Shown here: one piece after another, positions 45,749 to 64,000 of the stretch
How the letters are laid out: every line of letters starts with the position of its first letter
How positions within the stretch are numbered: position 1 is the stretch's first letter
Assembly (NCBI RefSeq): GCF_026213295.1
Contig: NC_079417.1
Location: 2,614,100 to 2,678,099, forward strand
Length of the DNA: 64,000 nucleotides
Direction: 5' to 3'
Source: Gadus chalcogrammus
Lineage: Eukaryota; Chordata; Actinopteri; Gadiformes; Gadidae
Notes under the pieces: generated by a model
Database searches by the model: none
Seen by the model: the letters and a program-made list of their open reading frames with translations, nothing else
Told to the model about the DNA's origin: nothing
Position numbers and translations under genes: made by a program

Positions 45749-45830
45749 TTTTACTCACATGAAATGGTGAAGGCAACAGGGAAAATGGACATTTGAAGAT
45801 GGAGAACTTAACCACTTGCACACCTAAACA

Positions 45831-45835
<5 letters not shown>

Positions 45836-45921
<86 letters not shown>
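45836..45921. repeat. (CT)n microsatellite
   Basis: About 43 CT units inside the same hAT element. Confidence 0.97.
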
Positions 45922-45924
<3 letters not shown>

Positions 45925-46482
45925 AATCACTCACTCACACTGAACCACTGCTTTGCCTGTCTCTCACTCACACACACACACAGCCACTGTTATTCCTGTC
46001 CACACACAAAATCTTTTCATTGGTCCTGTTTAAATGTAAATGGTGGTTTTCATAGACTCATATCCATTTTGTATTTTAGTTCTGTTAAGTGCAAGATCAT
46101 TTTGTATCTCTGGCAGAGAATGGAAATTCTAATCTCTCTCTCTCTCTCTCGTTTGAGTAATAAACATGTAATTTTGGCAAAGGCTGGAGAAATCTGAAAC
46201 TGATTTTACTGTGGAGAGTTGAGTGGCAGTGCACTATGGGTTTATTGCGATTCTAAGAGTATTGGGATGGTTATTTGTTTTGTGTACGTGTTTCAAAAAT
46301 GAGGGCCCCATGTCTATATTTTGCCTAGGGCCCCAAAATGGCTAGATCCGCCCCTGACTGTGAGGATTCCCTCCCAGCCTCGTACAAACCCGTCCCACCG
46401 GTACGTGTAGCCTACGTGTGTGGCGCTTATGGGGTGTCGCACCACACTCACCAACACAGGGGTCTACAACCCGCTGATTTAA

Positions 46483-47118
46483 AGGTACGGCCACACCAAC
46501 CGCGTTGCTCGCGTTAGGGGCGTTGAAAATCGGCATTTTTGCATAGGGAACCATTGGTCTAGGCGCGGTACACGCGTTGAAGCGTTGAAGCGTTGAAGCG
46601 TTGCGTTGGGGGCGCTAGGCGCGGCAGTTGCACGTAATTACGCACGTAAACGCAGTAACGCGCCCAACGCACCAACGCCCGGAGTTCAGAAAATTGAACT
46701 TTCAACGCTCCAACGCGTGACGCTTAGCCGCGGTAGCCAATCAGCGTGGAGCTTGACCCGACGTCACTGGCAGAGAGTAGTGAGCTTGCACAGAAGCATA
46801 CGGCCGACATCTTTCTTTTTTCTTCTGGGTGGAAATAGTAACATAGTTACGCCATTAAATGCGTTTATGGAAACATTTCTAGCGAGAAATGTGCATTTTA
46901 CTTTCATAATGTTCGCTCGGTGAATGTGAAGGATGTTTGGTTTGATAGTTATGACGAAGAGGGAACGCTCCGTTCACTAGCATGGACATGGACTCAATAG
47001 CTGCGTTGGCGCGTTGACGCGTTGGAAGCGTTGAACCACCACACACTGGTCAAGCGTCAGATTAGGCGCGGTACTCGCGATGTCCAACGCGAGTAACGCG
47101 GTTGGTGTGGCCGCACCA
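46483..47118. mobile_element. PIF/Harbinger-type element (636 bp)
   Basis: Ends AGGTACGGCCACACCAACCG and the inverse of TGGTGCGGCCACACCAACCG. Target duplication TAA (46480-46482 and 47119-47121). Copy 1 reads gatttaagagtataac at the empty site. Related internally to 34418-35256. Confidence 0.92.
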
Positions 47119-47639
47119 TAAGAGTATAACGATTATCAACAATCATGGAAAGCTGAATATGTTTATCAGTTTTAATAACAGTATGAACAAATAGAACACA
47201 AAGATGACAAGTTGTCCTTTGTATATCTATAGAAGCGCAGCTTCGCGCTTCGTAACAGAGACAGGGCAGAGCGCGAGCGCGCAGGGGGGAGTTTATGAAT
47301 GGTGAATGTAGGAGATAACTTCCCCTGCTAAAAGTATTTTATTGCAGTTTTACCCAACCGGTATTTGCGAAAAATAAACACAGAAGTGAAAGATCTGTCA
47401 CAAGACGATTGATACGTATCCCGTGCACATTTTTAAGTGGGTGCAGTGGTGCACGCAAATCCTGGTGCGTTCCTAGTGGGTATACGGCGTATACCTGCGT
47501 ATCACGTAGACTACGTCTGCGTCAAACAGCCCACACGGGTGCTGTAACTGCATCAATTATTTTATGTGGGAATCTGCGTGGGGTCCGCCTAAAGTGATGA
47601 ATTCAGTTGACATCTGGTGACGTGAACCTCCTAGACTCT

Positions 47640-48182
47640 TCTCTCAAACATAGAAGGGGCGTGAGGGGGGCTATGATTGTAGGCTCTATGAACGTAGGCC
47701 GCTTCAATGTTTTTTTACAAATGAACTGAACACTCGGGCTACCCTGACGGCAGGAGATAGCCGCCGAGTGCTGCACTGGGAATGTGGACAGTCACACAGT
47801 GCTCATTCAATTACAGATATTACAGATAGATTACTACGTGTATCTATATAAACCTATCTAGATACTTACAGACCTTTAGTTAGCTCTTGTTAAACCTAGT
47901 TCTAGTTAGATATCTAAAAAAAAACTCTTTCAATGCACTTTTAAAGCCTACTCATGGGCAAGGGTGTGAGTTGGAGTCCCTATGGTACTTAAAGTGGACA
48001 TATTGTGATTATTATCCCTGAATCAAGGGAACGAATCATTGAGTCCATCACTAATGTTCACAAGAATTAAAGCAACAGAAATGAAATGCCAGCGATATTG
48101 TATGGCGATATTGTCGCAACTACATATCGCTTTCAAAAATATACCGGTATAATTTTAAAACCGTTATATCGCCCAGCCCTAA
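47640..48182. other. Non-coding with a TIR-element end
   Basis: No gene. The last 100 bp (ataccggtata to cgcccagccctaa) look like the right end of a TIR element. I could not find its left end. Confidence 0.45.
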
Positions 48183-48337
48183 CTCAAGGTCCAGGTCTGT
48201 GTCCTGGTTTGATACGTTTCAAAAGATCTCCTTACTATGTTTGTTTGCCCTCTCTACAGTAATTTCCTGTCTGGTACTGAAATAAAATCCACAGAAACAA
48301 CATGTAGTTGTGTTTGTGTCCAGGTCTCCAGTCTACT

Positions 48338-59490
<11,153 letters not shown>

Positions 59491-59510
59491 AAAACAACAG
59501 ACAGACAGGC

Positions 59511-59513
59511 GGG

Positions 59514-59549
<36 letters not shown>

Positions 59550-59591
59550 CACTCACACTCACACACACTCACACTCACACTCACACTCACA

Positions 59592-59652
<61 letters not shown>
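59511..59652. repeat. (CA)n microsatellite with (CACT) interruptions
   Basis: Starts about 20 bp after the right NLR stop. Equivalent to 11940-12064. Confidence 0.96.
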
Positions 59653-59653
<1 letters not shown>

Positions 59654-60580
59654 GCTCTCAAGTCTCATGCATTCGGTGTGAGACACACGCAATTCAACCC
59701 ATGCACACGCTCAAACGCCACACTTTGCACACCAATTTGCGCCGCTATTGAACAGTGGAACAGGTAGGAATCAAATGGGTACCCCGTATTTAGGGTAACC
59801 AAACGTCCTCTTTTGCCCGGACATGCCTTCTATTTGAGAAACTTTTAAAAAAATGTGACCGGGCAGAATTTCAAAATCATCCGTTATTTTATTAAAGCCT
59901 CATACATGTTCACATTGAATTTGCGTTGCGTTTCTCTGGGTCGTTCACAAACAACGACCTCCCCTACTCAGAACAACACTTCTCACTTCCACCAATTGCT
60001 TTGCATTGGTGGAAGTGAGAAGGGGGAGTGGTTAGGTAGAGCCATCAGATTGGACGGTTTGTCTTTAGAGTTACCGTCATGTTTTGTATATTTTTATTTA
60101 CCATTATTGTTTTATAGGGAAAAACATTAACACATTTCTCCTACAGGGGATTGATGAAGTTCTATCTATTGAACAGAAAGAAACACTTGGTCATACTTTA
60201 CACACTTTACCACAGCATTGGCGTACTGAATGCCACAGATATATTTTAAGCATTGCCACATAAATATATAATTATGTTTTTGCAATGTTTAAAATGGGAA
60301 AAGTATATGGTATATGCCTCTACTGGTGTTGCTTAGGGTAGTAGCCTTTTGAGGCAGTGTTGTTTCTGAATATTAGTGGCAAGGGCCAATAATGCTTACT
60401 ATCATACATTAGAAGCCATGTCATTTGTATGCAGTCACATGTTAATTCCCCCCCCACACATACAAACACACATTCTCTCTCTCTTCTTTCTCTTTCCCGC
60501 TGTCTGTCTCTCTTCGTTTCTCTCTACCTATCTCTCATTTTCTATCTCCGGCTCCCTCTTGTTCTCTCTCTCTTTTCTTT

Positions 60581-60587
<7 letters not shown>
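59653..60587. other. Non-coding; hairpin at 59979-60019
   Basis: Contains ctcacttccaccaattg followed by its inverse caattggtggaagtgag form (imperfect by a few bases). Open frames lack domains. Confidence 0.5.
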
Positions 60588-60654
<67 letters not shown>

Positions 60655-60672
60655 GTCTCTCTGTCTCTCTGT
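60588..60672. repeat. (CT)n microsatellite in CT-rich sequence
   Basis: CT units at 60588-60647, then CTCTGT units. The wider 60474-60755 is pyrimidine-rich. Confidence 0.95.
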
Positions 60673-61086
60673 CTTCGTCTCTCTTTTCATTCTCGTTCTC
60701 ACTGTGTGTCTCTGTGTCTCCCTCTCTCTCTTTTTCTTTCGCTCTCCCTTTCTCTTCTGGAAAGTATGGGATGATAAACCATGAAAAGACTTTTAAGATC
60801 TTCCATATTTAAATAAGCACATTCATTATTTGAAATGTATATAAAATACCTATTGATGCAAAATGTTTGTATATTTTTAGACGTTACCAGGTCTGGTGTT
60901 AAGGGCTCTGATATCATAATTAAATGGTCATAATCCCAACAAGGAACCTGATTTAAAGCAGATTTTATAACTATTTGTAATAACCAAGAGGTTTATGGGA
61001 TAATGTTGCATGTTGTAAAATACTTTAAGCTGAGTCTTAATTTTTTGTGTTCTGTTTGGAACCAAACGGCCGCAGAATATGTTCAG

Positions 61087-61889
61087 CAGTGATGGGAATA
61101 ACGGCGTTATAAATAACAGCGTTACTAACAGCGTTACTTTTTCAGTAACGAGCAATCTAATGGATTACTCTTCCCATCATTATAACGCTGTTACCATTAC
61201 ATCCAAAAAATGTGGTGGGTTACTATAATTGAAGCAGTTTTTTCATCAGACCCACTAGATCTCGCTCTCTCTCTTTACTGTTCTTCCTTGGTTAGAGGGT
61301 GGATACGAGACAATCGCATTAATGATAACGATTGGTTGAGGTAGAGTAACATGCCACGGTAAGCCAATCAGAGGTAGATTTGGGCGGGTCTTGTTTAAAC
61401 ACATTCGAAAGCACGCTCAGTCAGACAGACAACGACACTAGTGAGTCAACGTGAAACAGGAATGGCGAGCCCTAATAATCCTAAAACAGCCTTCTTTAAA
61501 TGGAAGTATAGTATAGACATTACTTTTCCCTCCAAGAAATTAAAGGAACGAGTGTAATCGTGAAATGCACATTTTGCCACGTCGGTGTCAAGTAATTCAA
61601 ACATTGTTCAACGTTGCATGCTTCCGTGCCTTCCATCCTTCCGTGCAGGAACATGAAATTGTTTTTTGGCTTCCATTAAGAAGGGGTGGACGTGGGTGGA
61701 CGTGGGGTCCAAATTATTTGACACATTTGATCATTTAAAAAATGTACTTCAAAGTAACGCAATTGTTACTTTCCACAGTAACTAGTTACTTTCATAATTT
61801 GTAACGGAGTAACTACTTTAGTTACTTTTTGGGAGAAGTAACTAGTAACTGTAAGTAATTACTTTTTTTAAATAACTTGCCCAACACTG
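61087..61889 (+). mobile_element. hAT element with BED-finger remnant, right paralogous copy
   Basis: Ends CAGTGATGGGAATAACGG and the inverse of CAGTGTTGGGCAAGTTA. Perfect 8-bp target duplication ATGTTCAG (61079-61086 and 61890-61897). A frame from 61462 starts MASPNNPKTAFFKWKYS and soon ends. It occupies the same position as 13227-13964. Confidence 0.9.
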
Positions 61890-62115
61890 ATGTTCAGTTA
61901 TTAAAGATATGTGCACACCTGTTGATGATTTGTAATGTCTGCTGCTTTTGTTGTTTTAGTCCTTGTGTTTATTGTGTACATGTAAGGGACTATTTTTCCT
62001 TTATTTTTGTTAATGAGGCATAATTGTAATAAACAGCTCAGTGGATTCAACTGAATGTTCTTGTGTGTTCAGCCGATGATAATTCTCGTTTTATTAGCAA
62101 ATAATGCCACATTTT

Positions 62116-62546
62116 GCTTGATGATATGATAGGGTTTTAAAAAAAATAGCGGGAAAAAAACAAAAACCCCAAAACTAACACGGAGCAATACACATAGGGA
62201 ACCTTTTCCAGTTGACACACGCTTACCCTTCTGGACAAATAAGAGGTCACATTCATTCATCACGACTGTATCTGAAAATGTAATTTACTTTCATCAGGGC
62301 ATCCTAGTTGTGAACACGTGCGCTGCCTCTTGTATGAAATTTTAAAAGTACAAACGTCAGGAAGATTGAATTTAGATATTTAGGAGTACGCCACACACAC
62401 ACACACACACACACGCACACTCACCAGTAATTTGTCACAACGCTAGAGAAAGTTATTACCTCTAAGGCAAATTCAAGTCTAGTTGCTCTTCAACTAACAT
62501 TTTGCTAGGTAAGACCCTGAGGCCATTGTTACACACACACACACAA

Positions 62547-62602
<56 letters not shown>

Positions 62603-63473
62603 AGATTTATCATTAAACCGGTTCTCAAAGGGTTGGGAGTAATGATTGACCGTCTGGGCTCCTGAACCATAACTGTGATCAGTGAAGAGATGAAATAGCA
62701 ACGGTCTGAGGAGATCACAGTGGACACACACCTTGCTGGAGACCTCCAGTGGGGACCTCCTGTTCACTGAGCCCTGAGGGCGGCGCTGCGCCCCCTAGTG
62801 GACACACACCTTGCTGGAGGGTAGGAACAATACTCTGATTCCCTTCATCTGTTTATTTGCAGCCGTGGCTAAGTTGGATTCATTTAATTGTTTCCTTCAT
62901 TCCTCCTCCTGCGGTCTTCATCCAATTAATGATTCACAACGTTAGAGGTGTTTAGTTTCCATGCCAACGTGTCATGTCTACACCCAATCGAAACTCCTCC
63001 TTCTGTGTAAATGAAGACGCTAGAAACACTGCCCTCTAGTGGTCGTTCTTGGTTAAAGCACAAACAACCTTTTATTGATTGATTAATTTAAGTACAGAGC
63101 GGAACGTTGTCAAATTTAACCGATTATCGAGAATAATCAAACAAACCCCAAAACAAACCCCACCAAACCTCAAACAAACCCCAACAGTGAGACACCCACT
63201 GGTGTCTCACTGGTGTCCCACTGGTGTCTTACTGGTGTTGAATCCATCCGTCACTGATGGTGCGCCCTCGCATAACTTGAACTGTATATGATTTAGATCA
63301 GTTAAAGCCATGCCCTGAAACACGTTGGAGGGCTAGCAGTAGAAGCTTCTCACTAAATCTGGCGCCAGTTATATCATCTATGTTTCATGAGGGAAGGATT
63401 TCTAGATTAAGTAAATAAACATAATTGTAACTCTGTAATGTGTGTGCGTGTGCGTATGTTTACGTGTGTATTT

Positions 63474-63549
<76 letters not shown>

Positions 63550-64000
63550 TTCTCACCAGATTACTTACTTCTAGTTTTTGTGCATGCATGTGTGGTTAAA
63601 AAAGTCAAACTCCACTGTTGTGTGGGAGGAAATTACTCCAGAAGACTTGGAGGATTAAAAATTGAACAAATGGGAAGAATCATCTGAACACATGAGAAGG
63701 TCCAGTTGATCGACTGAGCAATTACAAATCATGAACAGGTATCTTCAATAACTGAACATGTTGACTTGTTGTTCCCAAGAGAACACAAAGATCTTCAGTT
63801 TGAAGTCATTCACAACATCTTTACCCTTTCCCAATAATGATAACAACACTTATTATTTATGATTATGTTGTTAAATCTGCTTTCAAATCACGTTCCATGT
63901 CAGGCATGGCAAAATGAAAACTAATATCAAATTCCTTTATAACAATGTTGAAAATATATAAAATATTGTGGTAAAACAATGTACCATCAATCAACATTTA
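62116..64000. other. Non-coding with CA/TG microsatellites
   Basis: (CA)n at 62387-62416 and 62531-62602, (TG)n at 63473-63544. A 23-bp block agtggacacacaccttgctg occurs at about 62717 and 62798. No convincing gene to the window end. Confidence 0.6.

Overview
The window looks like nuclear DNA from a teleost fish. The evidence is intron-containing NLR genes of the fish FISNA-NACHT-LRR-B30.2 class, a fish-type TRIM gene, many hAT, Harbinger and TTAA-class elements, and a very high density of dinucleotide and tetranucleotide repeats. That repeat density is what is known from codfishes, but placing the window in Gadiformes is an inference. No bacterial features, rRNA, tRNA or CRISPR arrays are visible.

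Layout. (1) About 0.7-14.2 kb: a complete NLR gene on the + strand, with 11 coding exons that join in phase at GT/AG sites to give 1213 residues. (2) About 14.2-17.3 kb: scrambled exons resembling FGD6 (last part of a PH domain, FYVE domain) on the - strand. (3) About 17.6-21.2, 30.2-31.6 and 42.6-47.6 kb: three diverged copies of one segment. Each holds a 35-nt exon that fits a TNF-receptor juxtamembrane region and an array of about 41-bp repeats. Only the middle copy also keeps exons for a death domain (32.2-32.5 kb). A cysteine-rich exon (40.3 kb) and a transmembrane exon (42.2 kb) lie before the third copy. (4) 22.4-24.6 kb: a broken LINE. (5) 24.9-27.2 kb: at least three nested DNA transposons. 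(6) 27.4-28.6 kb: a TRIM gene with RING, B-box and coiled coil whose B30.2 part stops in a (TG)n repeat. (7) 34.4-38.6 kb: transposons, a 138-codon transmembrane ORF with a LINE-like 3' tail, and a Merlin transposase fragment. (8) About 48.2-62.1 kb: a second complete NLR gene, 12 coding exons and 1218 residues, inside a duplicate of region 1.

The two NLR genes are tandem duplicates with NACHT exons of identical length (1849 nt). They differ in two exon arrays that can change without breaking the frame: 39-44-residue N-terminal repeats (two complete plus one fused in the left gene, four in the right) and 58-residue LRR exons (four versus two). The left gene also has a chimeric exon. Because the segments are duplicated, empty sites in one copy date many transposon insertions in the other, and several target-site duplications can be read directly.

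Functionally the intact or partly intact host genes (NLRs, TRIM, death-domain receptor) all belong to families of innate immunity or cell-death signalling, so this looks like an immune gene cluster reshaped by repeats. No coordinated operation between them can be shown from sequence alone.
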